Below, one piece after another: positions 49,941-63,503 of a stretch of DNA of 64,000 nucleotides. The DNA is taken from positions 806,001 through 870,000 of the forward strand of contig NZ_JAPEPJ010000001.1 in NCBI RefSeq assembly GCF_026340255.1. The letters are read 5' to 3'. This stretch comes from Streptomyces sp. NBC_01408. Lineage in GTDB: Bacteria; Actinomycetota; Actinomycetes; Streptomycetales; Streptomycetaceae. Within the stretch, counting starts at the first letter, position 1. Each line of letters begins with the position of its first letter. Below the pieces are notes generated by a model. The model was not told where the DNA came from and made no database searches. It saw only the letters and a list, made by a program, of their open reading frames with translations. Both the position numbers and the translations under genes were made by a program.

Positions 49941-51500
49941 GTGAACCAGTCGCCCGAACCCGCACCCGAACCCGAATACCCGCAGGACCCCCGGGCTCCC
50001 CAGTACCCCCACAGCCCCCAAAGCCCCCAGCACCCCGACAGCCCTCAGTACCCGCAGGGCCCGCCCCCGGCGTACCCACAGCAGCAGGCCCCGCCGCCGT
50101 ACCCGGCGAGCGGGCCCCCGGCGCCCGGCCACCCGCAGCCCGAGCAGTACCCGCAGCCCCCGTACCCGCAGCCCCCGTACCCGCAGCCGCCACGGCCCGG
50201 GCCGCACCAGCAGTACCCGCAGCAGCCCCCGTACCCCCAGGCCCCTCACCACCAGAGCCCGTACCAGCAGGCCCCGTACCCCCAGACCCCGTACCCCCAG
50301 ACCCCGCACCAGCAGACCCCGCCCCCGCAGGCCCTGTACCAGCAGCCCCCGCCCCCGCAAGCCCCCCACCAGCAGGCCCCGTACCAGCAACCAGCGCACC
50401 CGCAGCAGCCCTCGCCCCAGCAGCCCGCCTACCCGCAGTACCAGCAGGCCCCCACACCCACCAGGCACCCAGCAGAGCCCCCCACACCCGCCAGGCCGCC
50501 CGCAGGGCACCCCGCAGGGCCGCCCGCGCCGCTCGACGACCTGGACTACCAGAACGCCCCCGGCACCCGCCTCCACCTCAAGGCGCACCAGCGCAGCACC
50601 GACGCCACCGCCTTCGGCCAGCTCGCCCTGCACGTCCCTGGCTTCCTGATGAGCCTCATGGTGGTCCTGCTCCTCGCCACCCTCCTGGAGGCCCTGTCCG
50701 GCCTGCCCTACTGGGTGCCCACCCTGCTCTGGATCGCCTCCGGGGCCCTCGTCTTCCACCGCCCCAGCGAGGACTTCTTCGCCCGCCGCCTGCTGCGCCT
50801 CCAGCGGCCGCTCCCCCACGAGCTCGCCGCGCTCGCCCCGGTGTGGCGCGAGGTCACGGCCCGTGCGGGCGTCGACGGCGAACGCTACGAGCTGTGGATC
50901 GAGGACAGCGACCACCTCAACGCGTACGCGGCCGCGGGCCACATCGTCGCGGTCACCCGCTACGCCCTGGACAAGCTGCCCAGGTCCCAGCTCGCCGCCG
51001 TACTCGCCCACGAGCTCGGCCACCACACCGGCGGCCACGCCTGGTCCGGGCTGCTGGGCTGGTGGTACTCCCTGCCCGGTCGGGTCGCCTGGCAGGTCAT
51101 CCGGGCCGTGACCGTCTTCGTCATCCGGTTCACCAGCTTCTTCTCCTACCTGGCGGCCGGGCTCCTGATCATCTTCGTCGGCATGTTCACCCTGCTGACG
51201 ATCACCGCCACCTACGGGCTCCCGCTGCTGCTCCTCGTGATGCCGTACTTCATGGCGGCGGTGGGCCGGCGGGCCGAACTGCGCGCCGACGCACACGCGG
51301 CCGTCCTCGGCTTCGCGCCGATGCTCGCGCAGATGCTCCACGGGGTGATGGTGCAGGAAGAGCAGGCCAAGCAGGCCGTGCTCGCGCAGACCGGAAAGCC
51401 GTTCACGGAGCCCGGCACGCTCTCCCGGCTGCTGTCCACCCACCCCGATCACCGCACACGCCTGCACCACCTCCAGCCGTACATGCAGCCCGGACGCTGA
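49941..51500 (+). CDS. M48-family (HtpX-like) membrane metalloprotease with long Pro/Gln/Tyr-rich N-terminus
   Basis: 519 aa from GTG 49941 (AAGGACCACC upstream), 26 nt after the PycTM-like gene. Residues 1-205 are low-complexity PYPQ/PHQQ repeats. Two membrane helices follow, then the zinc site AVLAHELGHHTGGHAW (HExxH) with the third ligand in RRAELRADAHAAVLG. Two more hydrophobic segments lie between them. The tail STHPDHRTRLHHL is usual for HtpX/M48B. HtpX relatives degrade misfolded membrane proteins. It could process or dispose of the membrane effector; that is inference. Convergent with rpoC. Confidence 0.85.
   Translation: MNQSPEPAPEPEYPQDPRAPQYPHSPQSPQHPDSPQYPQGPPPAYPQQQAPPPYPASGPPAPGHPQPEQYPQPPYPQPPYPQPPRPGPHQQYPQQPPYPQAPHHQSPYQQAPYPQTPYPQTPHQQTPPPQALYQQPPPPQAPHQQAPYQQPAHPQQPSPQQPAYPQYQQAPTPTRHPAEPPTPARPPAGHPAGPPAPLDDLDYQNAPGTRLHLKAHQRSTDATAFGQLALHVPGFLMSLMVVLLLATLLEALSGLPYWVPTLLWIASGALVFHRPSEDFFARRLLRLQRPLPHELAALAPVWREVTARAGVDGERYELWIEDSDHLNAYAAAGHIVAVTRYALDKLPRSQLAAVLAHELGHHTGGHAWSGLLGWWYSLPGRVAWQVIRAVTVFVIRFTSFFSYLAAGLLIIFVGMFTLLTITATYGLPLLLLVMPYFMAAVGRRAELRADAHAAVLGFAPMLAQMLHGVMVQEEQAKQAVLAQTGKPFTEPGTLSRLLSTHPDHRTRLHHLQPYMQPGR
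49960..50460 (+). repeat. PYPQ-type codon repeats in the M48 gene
   Basis: Short imperfect units of CAG/CCC/TAC codons (CCGTACCCGCAGCCC and CCGTACCCCCAGACC) recur over about 500 bp and encode repeated PYPQ and PHQQ. The unit CCGTACCCGCAGCCC is tandem at 50160-50189. Confidence 0.75.
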
Positions 51501-51517
51501 AGCAGCCGTCAACAACG

Positions 51518-51555
51518 CCGCAGGGCGGCCACCCTCTCGGGTGACCGCCCTGCGG
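51518..51555. terminator. Bidirectional terminator between the M48 gene and rpoC
   Basis: CCGCAGGGCGG-C-CACCC / GGGTG-A-CCGCCCTGCGG folds into a long stem with a 4-nt loop between two convergent stop codons. Confidence 0.8.
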
Positions 51556-51611
51556 TTACTTCTCTACTGCTTCAGACTCAGCCGTGCAGCGCCATATGAC
51601 GACTGACTTCG

Positions 51612-55511
<3,900 letters not shown>

Positions 55512-55608
55512 TGTGCGTCAATCCCTCTTTCGGGGTCGAGTCTCAATCATGGTCTGAACGGTCCCGGGGATGACGGGGGGCTCTTGAGCGAGCCCCCCGT
55601 CAGGCCCG

Positions 55609-58600
55609 TCAGACCTCTTCGACGCTGCTCGGCTCTCGCCGGGACAGGTCGATACCGAGCTCCTCCGCCGCGCGGAAGACGTCCTCGTCGGTGTCGCGCA
55701 TCTCGATGGACATGCCGTCCGAGGACAGCACCTCCACGTTGAGGCAGAGCGACTGCATTTCCTTGATGAGCACCTTGAAGGACTCGGGAATGCCCGGCTC
55801 GGGGATGTTCTCGCCCTTGACGATGGCCTCGTAGACCTTCACGCGGCCGGTGACGTCGTCGGACTTGATGGTCAGCAGCTCCTGGAGGGCGTAAGCGGCG
55901 CCATAAGCCTCGAGCGCCCACACCTCCATCTCACCGAAGCGCTGGCCACCGAACTGCGCCTTACCACCCAGCGGCTGCTGCGTGATCATCGAGTACGGAC
56001 CGGTCGACCGAGCGTGGAGCTTGTCGTCGACCAGGTGGTGGAGCTTGAGGATGTACATGTACCCGATCGAGATCGGGTCCGGGAACGGCTCACCGGAGCG
56101 GCCGTCGAACAGACGCGCCTTGCCGGACGACTGGACCAGGCGGTCGCCGTCGCGGTTCGGGATGGTGTGATCGAACAGGCCGGCGAGTTCGTCCTCGCGG
56201 GCACCGTCGAACACGGGGGTGGCGACGTTGGTACCGGGCGCGACCTTGTCGGCACCGATGACCTTCAGACGCTCGGCCCACTCCTCGCCGAGGCCGGAGA
56301 CGTCCCATCCGCGGCTGGCGAGCCAGCCGAGGTGGATCTCCAGGACCTGTCCCGGGTTCATTCGGGACGGGACACCCAGCGGGTTCAGGATGATGTCGAC
56401 CGGCGTGCCGTCCTCAAGGAAGGGCATGTCCTCGATCGGAAGGATCTTGGAGATGACACCCTTGTTGCCGTGGCGGCCGGCGAGCTTGTCACCGTCGGTG
56501 ATCTTGCGCTTCTGGGCGACGTAGACGCGGACCAGCTGGTTCACGCCCGGAGGAAGCTCGTCGCCCTCCTCGCGGTCGAAGACGCGGACACCGATGACCT
56601 TGCCGATCTCACCGTGAGGGACCTTGAGCGAGGTGTCACGCACCTCGCGGGCCTTCTCACCGAAGATCGCGCGGAGCAGGCGCTCCTCCGGGGTCAGCTC
56701 GGTCTCACCCTTGGGCGTGACCTTGCCGACCAGGATGTCGCCGGCGACGACGTCCGCACCGATGCGGATGATGCCGCGCTCGTCGAGGTCCGCGAGGACC
56801 TCCTCGGAGACGTTCGGGATGTCCCGGGTGATCTCCTCGGGGCCCAGCTTGGTGTCACGGGCATCGACCTCGTGCTCCTCGATGTGGATCGAGGAGAGGA
56901 CGTCGTCCTGCACGAGGCGCTGCGACAGGATGATCGCGTCCTCGTAGTTGTGACCCTCCCACGGCATGAACGCGACGAGCAGGTTCTTGCCGAGGGCCAT
57001 TTCGCCCTCTTCGGTCGCGGGACCGTCGGCGAGGACCTGGGACTCGGTGATCCGGTCGCCCTCGTTGACGATGACCTTCTGGTTGACCGAGGTGCCCTGG
57101 TTCGAGCGGGAGAACTTCGCGACGCGGTACGTGGTGTACGTGCCGTCGTCGTTGGCGACGGTGATGTAGTCGGCCGAGACCTCCTGGACGACACCGTCCT
57201 TCTCCGCACGGATCGAGTCACCGGCGTCGACCGCACAGCGGTACTCCATGCCGGTGCCGACGAGCGGCGCCTCCGCCTTGATCAGCGGAACGGCCTGGCG
57301 CATCATGTTCGCGCCCATGAGGGCACGGTTGGCGTCGTCGTGCTCCAGGAAGGGGATCATCGCGGTCGCGACGGACACCATCTGGCGCGGGGAGACGTCC
57401 ATGTAGTCGACGTCGTCGCCGGCGATGTAGTCGATCTCGCCGCCACGACGGCGCACCAGCACGCGGTTCTCGGTGAAGCGCATGTCCTCGGACAGGCCGG
57501 CGTTGGCCTGGGCGATGACGAAGCGGTCTTCCTCGTCGGCCGTCAGGTAGTCGACCTCGTCGGTGACGACGCCGTCGATGACCTTGCGGTACGGGGTCTC
57601 CACGAAGCCGAACGCGTTGACGCGGCCGTAGGAGGCGAGCGAGCCGATCAGACCGATGTTCGGGCCTTCAGGGGTCTCGATCGGGCACATGCGGCCGTAG
57701 TGCGACGGGTGAACGTCACGGACCTCGAAGCCGGCCCGCTCACGGGACAGACCGCCGGGGCCCAGCGCCGACAGGCGGCGCTTGTGGGTCAGGCCCGAGA
57801 GCGGGTTGTTCTGGTCCATGAACTGCGACAGCTGGCTGGTGCCGAAGAACTCCTTGATGGAGGCGACGACCGGCCGGATGTTGATCAGGGTCTGCGGCGT
57901 GATCGCCTCGACGTCCTGGGTCGTCATGCGCTCGCGGACGACGCGCTCCATACGAGCCAGACCCGTGCGGACCTGGTTCTGGATGAGCTCGCCGACGTTG
58001 CGCAGACGACGGTTGCCGAAGTGGTCGATGTCATCGGTCTCGACCACGATCGAACGGCCGGACTCGCCGGTCGTCTCGGTCTCGCCGGCGTGCAGCTTGA
58101 CCAGGTACTTGATCGTCGCGATGACGTCGTCGGTGGTGAGCACACCGGCGTCGAGCGGCTCGTCGGCGCCGAGCTTCTTGTTCACCTTGTAGCGGCCGAC
58201 CTTGGCGAGGTCGTAGCGCTTCGGGTTGAAGTAGAGGTTCTCGAGCAGCGTCTGAGCGGCCTCGCGGGTCGGCGGTTCGCCCGGACGCAGCTTGCGGTAG
58301 ATGTCGAGCAGCGCGTCGTCCTGGCCCTGGGTGTGGTCCTTCTCCAGGGTGGCGCGCATGGACTCGTACTCGCCGAACTCCTCGAGGATCTGCTCGGTGG
58401 TCCAGCCGAGAGCCTTCAGGAGGACGGTGACGGACTGCTTGCGCTTGCGGTCGATGCGGACACCGACCATGTCGCGCTTGTCGATCTCCATCTCCAGCCA
58501 GGCACCCCGGGACGGGATGATCTTGGCGGCGAAGATGTCCTTGTCGGACGTCTTGTCGATGGAGGAGTCGAAGTAGACACCAGGGGAGCGGACAAGCTGC

Positions 58601-59091
58601 GACACGACGACACGCTCGGTGCCGTTGATGACGAAGGTGCCCTTGTTGGTCATGAGCGGGAAATCGCCCATGAAGACCGTCTGAGACTTGATCTCTCCGG
58701 TCTCGTTGTTCGTGAACTCGGCTGTGACGAACAGCGGCGCCGCGTACGTGAAGTCGCGGTCCTTGCACTCGTCGACAGAGTTCTTCGCCGGCTCGAAACG
58801 GTGGTCGCGGAAGGTCAGCGACATCGACCCGGAGAAGTCCTCGATCGGCGAGATCTCCTCGAAGATCTCTTCCAGACCGGACTTGGTGGGGACGTCCTGT
58901 CCACTCTCAAGCGCCGACTCGACGCGAGACTTCCAGGCAGCATTGCCGAGCAGCCAGTCAAAGCTCTCGGTCTGCAGCGCCAGGAGGTTCGGAACCTCGA
59001 GGGGCTCCTTGATCTTTGCAAAGGAGATGCGCAGCGGGGCGGTGCTGGCACCGTTGTTCGTATTGGTCGAGGCGTTGCGCGAGGCGGCCAA
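55609..59091 (-). CDS. rpoB: DNA-directed RNA polymerase subunit beta
   Basis: 1160 aa. I chose the TTG at 59091 ([12 protein letters not shown]), which has GGAAGGA upstream and matches the usual Streptomyces N-terminus; the open frame extends to 59148 but that part is unlike homologues. The rifampicin region [38 protein letters not shown] carries wild-type residues throughout, so no resistance change is present. The catalytic-core [12 protein letters not shown] is intact. Confidence 0.99.
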   Translation of the reverse strand: MAASRNASTNTNNGASTAPLRISFAKIKEPLEVPNLLALQTESFDWLLGNAAWKSRVESALESGQDVPTKSGLEEIFEEISPIEDFSGSMSLTFRDHRFEPAKNSVDECKDRDFTYAAPLFVTAEFTNNETGEIKSQTVFMGDFPLMTNKGTFVINGTERVVVSQLVRSPGVYFDSSIDKTSDKDIFAAKIIPSRGAWLEMEIDKRDMVGVRIDRKRKQSVTVLLKALGWTTEQILEEFGEYESMRATLEKDHTQGQDDALLDIYRKLRPGEPPTREAAQTLLENLYFNPKRYDLAKVGRYKVNKKLGADEPLDAGVLTTDDVIATIKYLVKLHAGETETTGESGRSIVVETDDIDHFGNRRLRNVGELIQNQVRTGLARMERVVRERMTTQDVEAITPQTLINIRPVVASIKEFFGTSQLSQFMDQNNPLSGLTHKRRLSALGPGGLSRERAGFEVRDVHPSHYGRMCPIETPEGPNIGLIGSLASYGRVNAFGFVETPYRKVIDGVVTDEVDYLTADEEDRFVIAQANAGLSEDMRFTENRVLVRRRGGEIDYIAGDDVDYMDVSPRQMVSVATAMIPFLEHDDANRALMGANMMRQAVPLIKAEAPLVGTGMEYRCAVDAGDSIRAEKDGVVQEVSADYITVANDDGTYTTYRVAKFSRSNQGTSVNQKVIVNEGDRITESQVLADGPATEEGEMALGKNLLVAFMPWEGHNYEDAIILSQRLVQDDVLSSIHIEEHEVDARDTKLGPEEITRDIPNVSEEVLADLDERGIIRIGADVVAGDILVGKVTPKGETELTPEERLLRAIFGEKAREVRDTSLKVPHGEIGKVIGVRVFDREEGDELPPGVNQLVRVYVAQKRKITDGDKLAGRHGNKGVISKILPIEDMPFLEDGTPVDIILNPLGVPSRMNPGQVLEIHLGWLASRGWDVSGLGEEWAERLKVIGADKVAPGTNVATPVFDGAREDELAGLFDHTIPNRDGDRLVQSSGKARLFDGRSGEPFPDPISIGYMYILKLHHLVDDKLHARSTGPYSMITQQPLGGKAQFGGQRFGEMEVWALEAYGAAYALQELLTIKSDDVTGRVKVYEAIVKGENIPEPGIPESFKVLIKEMQSLCLNVEVLSSDGMSIEMRDTDEDVFRAAEELGIDLSRREPSSVEEV

Positions 59092-59452
59092 GAGGGGGTC
59101 CTTCCGAGGGCTCGGACTCACTACGCGCGTACCGGTCCCAGCCGACACAGAAGACAGGTTCTCCCCATCTGGCCAAAATGCCAGGTCAGGGCGATCAATC
59201 AGGTGTGCTCAAGCGTGGGCATGCCCCTGGCGACGGGCAGGGGGCAGCTAACAGGCAGCGCAAAGGGTCAGTGTAGCCACTCGGCTCACTGATGTCCAGA
59301 CCAGGTTTCCGGAAACCGGCAACAGGCCTTCCCCAGGTCGTTCAAACCAACACCGTGTTCAACCAACACTGCTTTCAACGCTTCGGCCCTCGTACACAGA
59401 GCGCGTATCAGTACTGCCCTCTTCGTAGCCGATCCATGCCTCGTATCCCGGA

Positions 59453-59479
59453 TCGAGCTGGTCGAGCTGATCGAGCTGG
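59453..59479. repeat. Three 9-bp tandem repeats in the rpoB leader
   Basis: TCGAGCTGG, TCGAGCTGA, TCGAGCTGG in direct tandem. They begin about 12 bp downstream of the candidate rpoB -10, so they would be at the very 5' end of the transcript. The remaining part of 59092-59686 has no gene. Confidence 0.7.
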
Positions 59480-59490
59480 TGACGGGTCTG

Positions 59491-59519
59491 AGAATTGCGC
59501 GCCGCGTCCCGTTCGTCAA
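59491..59519 (-). promoter_or_regulatory. Candidate rpoBC promoter
   Basis: Minus strand TTGACG (59519-59514), 17-bp spacer, AATTCT (59496-59491). The -35 is good and the -10 is moderate; the leader would be about 390 nt. Confidence 0.45.
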
Positions 59520-59624
59520 GGCCCCCTGCTCCGTGCGGATCATCTTGGGACCCGGCCGCGGAGCAACGATGATCACCCTACTCCCCAACGAGACCAGGGC
59601 AAGTCAGGCACTGCGGATACGCCA

Positions 59625-59656
59625 AAGGGCGACCACCCTTACGGGTGATCGCCCTT
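59625..59656 (-). terminator. Intrinsic terminator of the rplJ-rplL operon
   Basis: 14-bp arms AAGGGCGACCACCC / GGGTGATCGCCCTT with one mismatch and a 4-nt loop, 30 nt after the rplL stop. rpoB therefore probably has its own promoter plus read-through. Confidence 0.75.
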
Positions 59657-59686
59657 GGCCGAGGCCTCAGAGAGGCCTCAGAGGTG

Positions 59687-60067
59687 TTACTTGACCTCGA
59701 CAGCCGCGCCGGCAGCCTTGAGGGACTCGGCAGCCTTGTCAGCGGCCTCCTTGGCGACCTTCTCGAGGACCGGCTTCGGAGCGCCGTCCACGAGGTCCTT
59801 GGCCTCCTTCAGACCCAGGGAGGTCAGCTCGCGCACGACCTTGATGACCTGGATCTTCTTGTCGCCGGCACCGGTGAGGATGACGTCGAACTCGTCCTGC
59901 TCCTCAGCGGCCTCAGCGGCAACCGGGGCACCCGGACCGGCAACGGCGACGGCCGCAGCGGCGGTGACGTCGAACTTCTCCTCGAAGGCCTTCACGAACT
60001 CAGAGAGCTCGATGAGGGTCATCTCCTCGAACTGGGCGAGGAGGTCGTCCTGAGAGAGCTTCGCCAT
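59687..60067 (-). CDS. rplL: 50S ribosomal protein L7/L12
   Basis: 126 aa stalk protein that recruits translational GTPases. N-terminal dimer domain ([29 protein letters not shown]), Ala/Gly/Pro hinge, and C-terminal domain ([33 protein letters not shown]). Start MAKLSQ at 60067. Confidence 0.99.
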   Translation of the reverse strand: MAKLSQDDLLAQFEEMTLIELSEFVKAFEEKFDVTAAAAVAVAGPGAPVAAEAAEEQDEFDVILTGAGDKKIQVIKVVRELTSLGLKEAKDLVDGAPKPVLEKVAKEAADKAAESLKAAGAAVEVK

Positions 60068-60177
60068 GATGGGCGATCCTTCCACTAATTCGGCAGGTGC
60101 CGGATGTATATAGAGGCGGGCGTAACGGCCCGCTACGACCCACGCACTAGGCGGCGTGGATCAGTGCGCGAGCCGAA

Positions 60178-60708
60178 TTACTCGGCACCGCCCTGCTCGG
60201 CGAGCTTGACGCGAAGCGCTTCCGCGGTGCGGACGAACTTCGACGGCAGCGCCTGGAAGAGCGAGGCAGCCTGAGACTGCTTGCCCTTGAACGCGCCGGC
60301 CAGCTTGCTGAGCAGAACCTCGCGGGACTCGAGGTCCGCAAGCTTCTTGATCTCATCGGCGGTGAGCGCCTTACCATCAAGGACACCCGCCTTGATGATG
60401 AGGTTCGGGTTGTCCTTGGCGAAGTCACGCAGGCTCTTCGCCGACTCCACCGGGTCACCGGTGATGAAGGCGACCGCGGTCGGACCAGCGAAGTGCTCGT
60501 CCAGCGCGGTGATCCCGGCCTGGTTGGCCGCAATCTTGGTCAGCGTGTTCTTCACCACGGCGTACTGGGCGTTCTCACCGAGCGAACGACGCAGCGTCTT
60601 GAGCTGCGCGACGGTGAGACCCCGGTACTCGGTCAGCACGGCGGCGTTCGAGCTCTGGAACTGGTCCGTGAGCTCGGCTACCGCGGCAGCCTTGTCGGGC
60701 CTTGCCAT
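60178..60708 (-). CDS. rplJ: 50S ribosomal protein L10
   Basis: 176 aa base of the L12 stalk and autoregulator of its own mRNA in many bacteria. [43 protein letters not shown] is typical; the C-terminal helix binds L12 dimers. A promoter (60923-60952) and a leader hairpin (60768-60794) lie upstream. Confidence 0.99.
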   Translation of the reverse strand: MARPDKAAAVAELTDQFQSSNAAVLTEYRGLTVAQLKTLRRSLGENAQYAVVKNTLTKIAANQAGITALDEHFAGPTAVAFITGDPVESAKSLRDFAKDNPNLIIKAGVLDGKALTADEIKKLADLESREVLLSKLAGAFKGKQSQAASLFQALPSKFVRTAEALRVKLAEQGGAE

Positions 60709-60767
60709 AGAGCGTCGGCCTCCTTCCGGGTGATGAGGACCGCTCAGAAGGGGCTGAACAAAACGAA

Positions 60768-60794
60768 ACGCCCCGGCGCAAGCGCACGGGGCGT
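60768..60794 (-). terminator. Attenuator-like hairpin in the rplJ leader
   Basis: ACGCCCCG / CGGGGCGT, 8-bp arms, followed on the minus strand by TTTCGTTTTGTT, 60 nt before rplJ and downstream of its promoter. It could instead be the terminator of the lipoprotein gene, whose stop is 190 nt upstream. Confidence 0.6.
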
Positions 60795-60922
60795 AAGCTC
60801 GACCGAATCACTCCGGGAGCGTGTCCACGAACACCTGCGCAGGACGTCCGCATTCAGCGGATCCTTCGGCCGCCATGCTCTTTCGAGCAAGGCAACGACC
60901 AGCGGTCTTTGGCTTCTCGGGA

Positions 60923-60952
60923 AGCGTACGTGAAGGGGTCGAGCCAAGGCAA
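60923..60952 (-). promoter_or_regulatory. Candidate rplJL promoter
   Basis: Minus strand TTGCCT (60952-60947), 18-bp spacer, TACGCT (60928-60923); the -10 is identical to that of the rpsL promoter. It lies just after the lipoprotein stop and leaves a leader of about 210 nt. Confidence 0.5.
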
Positions 60953-60982
60953 ATCGCCTCGGGAGCGAGGTGCGCGGGACGG

Positions 60983-61876
60983 TCAGCCGGTGCCCTCGCC
61001 CTTGCCGTCCATCATCGCGGCGAGGTCCACGACCTGGTCGGCCGGCGGAGCGGTGACCTCGACCGGCTTGTTGATGTCCAGGAACTTGATGGCGACGTCC
61101 ATCGGGCCGGACGTGCCCTGGCCACGGGTGCGGAACTGCTTGGTCTGGTCGGCTTCGTCGATCCAGATGTCCATGGCCAGTTCCTTGACGCCCTGGTCCT
61201 CCAGCGCCTTCAGGTTCTTCTCGTGGCGCGCCTTGGCCTCGGGCGTGGAGGCGGTGCTCTGGGCCTTCAGCTGGTCCAGCGTGACGGTGCCGGTCAGGTG
61301 CGTGGTCTTCTGGCCGTCGACGGTCTCCTCGCCGACCGTCTTCAGGTCCTTGGCCGTGCTCAGGTCGCTCGCCTTGTCACCCGGGTTCTCGCCCTGCTGG
61401 CCCCCCAGCGCATCCAGCTGCTTGGCCTCTTCCGGGGCCAGGGTCTTCATGTCGAACTTCATCCACTTGCTCCCGCTGCCCAGGTAGAGGGCGCCGTCGA
61501 GCAGACGGATCTCGATTTTCTGACCCGGCGCCTCGGGCGCGGCCATCGTCATGGACATCGCCACGGTCGGCTTCAGGCGCATGGCGGCCTCGCCGGAGAT
61601 GCTCTGCCCCGCGGCCGTGCCGGACATGGCGTAGCGCAGCGAGGTGATCTCCTCGGACTTCTTCTTCGTCTTCTCCAGGAACGCGGCCGGCGTGACCGCC
61701 ACCGGCGTCTCCGCGACCGGGGTCTGCGTGGCTGGCGTCTGCGCGGCCTTGGACGGCGCCGAAGCGGCCCCGTTGTCCTTCTTCGCGTCCTTGCCGTCCT
61801 GGCACGCCGTGGCCCCGCCCACGAGCAGTACGGCGGCCAGCGCCGCACCGACGGTCTTCCTGCGATATGCAGACAT
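60983..61876 (-). CDS. Lipoprotein, LppX/LprAFG-like (LolA-type fold suspected)
   Basis: 297 aa from ATG 61876 (GGGGA upstream). Signal peptide with RRK start and lipobox-like GGATAC. A Thr/Pro/Ala linker follows. The body has SLRYAMSGTAAGQSISGEAAMRL and IRLLDGALYLGSGSKWMKFDMKTL, a pattern seen in mycobacterial LppX/LprG-type lipid-binding lipoproteins. It is conserved between the rplA and rplJ operons in Streptomyces as far as I recall. Role unknown. Confidence 0.75.
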   Translation of the reverse strand: MSAYRRKTVGAALAAVLLVGGATACQDGKDAKKDNGAASAPSKAAQTPATQTPVAETPVAVTPAAFLEKTKKKSEEITSLRYAMSGTAAGQSISGEAAMRLKPTVAMSMTMAAPEAPGQKIEIRLLDGALYLGSGSKWMKFDMKTLAPEEAKQLDALGGQQGENPGDKASDLSTAKDLKTVGEETVDGQKTTHLTGTVTLDQLKAQSTASTPEAKARHEKNLKALEDQGVKELAMDIWIDEADQTKQFRTRGQGTSGPMDVAIKFLDINKPVEVTAPPADQVVDLAAMMDGKGEGTG

Positions 61877-61990
61877 GGAGGTCCCCACCCCTTGTGTGAT
61901 CGTTACTTGGGCTCGACTTTACGTTCACCCGCCGATCGAACACGCGTCCTTTATTGCCCCCCCGCACCCTTTTGTGGCGTGGAACACGGA

Positions 61991-62033
61991 AGCGGGCCCC
62001 CCACCGCCCGTGAAGGGTGGTGGAGGGCCCGCT
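61991..62033 (-). terminator. Intrinsic terminator of rplK-rplA
   Basis: AGCGGGCCC...CCACC pairs with GGTGG...GGGCCCGCT (9-bp outer stem, small bulge, inner stem), 26 nt after the rplA stop. Confidence 0.75.
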
Positions 62034-62058
62034 CAGCCGTGCAGTGAGCCGGTCAGGC

Positions 62059-62787
62059 TCAGACCGCGGCCGGGTCTTCCTCGACGAGGAGGTTCCGGGT
62101 GCGGTTCTGGTCCAGCAGGATGCCGGGGCCCATCGTGGTGCTCAGGGCGGCCTTCTTGATGTAGCGGCCCTTCGCGGCGGACGGCTTCAGACGAAGGATC
62201 TCGTCCAGGGCCGCACCGTAGTTCTCGACCAGCTGCTCATCGGAGAAGGAGACCTTGCCGATGATGAAGTGCAGGTTCGAGTGCTTGTCGACGCGGAACT
62301 CGATCTTGCCACCCTTGATCTCGGTGACAGCCTTCGCGACGTCCATCGTGACGGTGCCGGTCTTCGGGTTCGGCATGAGGCCACGGGGACCGAGCACGCG
62401 GCCGAGGCGGCCGACCTTGCCCATGAGGTCCGGCGTGGCCACAACGGCGTCGAACTCGTTCAGGCGGTTGCCCTTGGCGATCTCGTTGATCAGTTCGTCG
62501 TCGCCGACAATGTCGGCGCCTGCGGCTTCCGCGGCCGCAGCACGGTCACCGGTCGCGAAGACCAGGACCCGGGCGGTCTTGCCGGTGCCGTGCGGGAGGT
62601 TCACGGTGCCGCGCACCATCTGGTCGGCCTTGCGCGGGTCGACACCCAGGCGGAAGGCGATCTCGACGGTGCTGTCGAACTTGGTCGCGGAGGTCTCCTT
62701 GGCGAGACGGACGGCCTCGAGCGGGGCGTACAGCTTCTCCCGGTCGACCTTGGCGTCCGCAGCGCGGAGAGTCTTGCTGCGCTTCAC
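62059..62787 (-). CDS. rplA: 50S ribosomal protein L1
   Basis: 242 aa, L1 stalk, tRNA exit; represses its own operon in E. coli. GTG start ([19 protein letters not shown]). [26 protein letters not shown] and [19 protein letters not shown] are diagnostic. 88 nt after rplK. Confidence 0.99.
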   Translation of the reverse strand: MKRSKTLRAADAKVDREKLYAPLEAVRLAKETSATKFDSTVEIAFRLGVDPRKADQMVRGTVNLPHGTGKTARVLVFATGDRAAAAEAAGADIVGDDELINEIAKGNRLNEFDAVVATPDLMGKVGRLGRVLGPRGLMPNPKTGTVTMDVAKAVTEIKGGKIEFRVDKHSNLHFIIGKVSFSDEQLVENYGAALDEILRLKPSAAKGRYIKKAALSTTMGPGILLDQNRTRNLLVEEDPAAV

Positions 62788-62875
62788 TTCTGCTCCTGTG
62801 TTTTGGCTTCAGGCATGGAGTCGTGGTGCGGACCAGCGCTTGGCCCTACCACTGGTGGTGCTGGGGGTGGCTGGA

Positions 62876-63310
62876 TCAGCCTTCGACCGTGACGCCCATC
62901 GAACGCGCGGTGCCGGCGATGATCTTCATCGCGGCGTCGACGTCGTTGGCGTTCAGGTCGGGCATCTTCAGCTCGGCGATCTCGCGGACCTGGGCGCCGG
63001 TGAGCTTGGCGACCTTGGTCTTGTGCGGCTCGCCGGAGCCCTTCTCGATGCCCGCGGCCTTCAGGATGAGGCGCGCGGCCGGCGGAGTCTTGGTGATGAA
63101 GGTGAAGGAGCGGTCGTCGTAGACCGTGATCTCCACCGGCACGACCATGCCACGCTGCGACTCGGTCGCGGCGTTGTAGGCCTTGCAGAACTCCATGATG
63201 TTGACGCCGTGCTGACCGAGCGCGGGGCCGACCGGCGGAGCCGGGTTGGCCGCACCGGCCTTGATCTGGAGCTTGATGAGCCCCGTGATCTTCTTCTTCT
63301 TGGGAGGCAT
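62876..63310 (-). CDS. rplK: 50S ribosomal protein L11
   Basis: 144 aa, GTPase-associated centre and thiopeptide target. [46 protein letters not shown] is canonical, including the proline-rich hinge region that gives thiostrepton resistance when mutated; it reads as wild type. Preceded by a strong terminator after nusG. Confidence 0.99.
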   Translation of the reverse strand: MPPKKKKITGLIKLQIKAGAANPAPPVGPALGQHGVNIMEFCKAYNAATESQRGMVVPVEITVYDDRSFTFITKTPPAARLILKAAGIEKGSGEPHKTKVAKLTGAQVREIAELKMPDLNANDVDAAMKIIAGTARSMGVTVEG

Positions 63311-63416
63311 TGCTCTCTCCGGGTCCTAGTGAGAGTTTTCAGCCGCCGATCCGGTCATCCGGATGGAGGCATACCGCACCACGATAACGGGTATCTGTAC
63401 GGGGCTAAAAACCGAG

Positions 63417-63451
63417 CAGGTCAGACCGCCCGCGAGGGGCGACCTGACCTG
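63417..63451 (-). terminator. Intrinsic terminator after nusG
   Basis: CAGGTCAG...CGCCC / GGGCG...CTGACCTG followed on the minus strand by CTCGGTTTTTAG. The T-tract is unusually good for this GC content. It lies between nusG and rplK, so rplKA needs its own promoter (63311-63416) or antitermination. Confidence 0.85.
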
Positions 63452-63503
63452 TCCGGAAGCTGTGGCTCAGAGGCCGTGACTCACGCGAAGTGGATCAGCG
63501 CGG

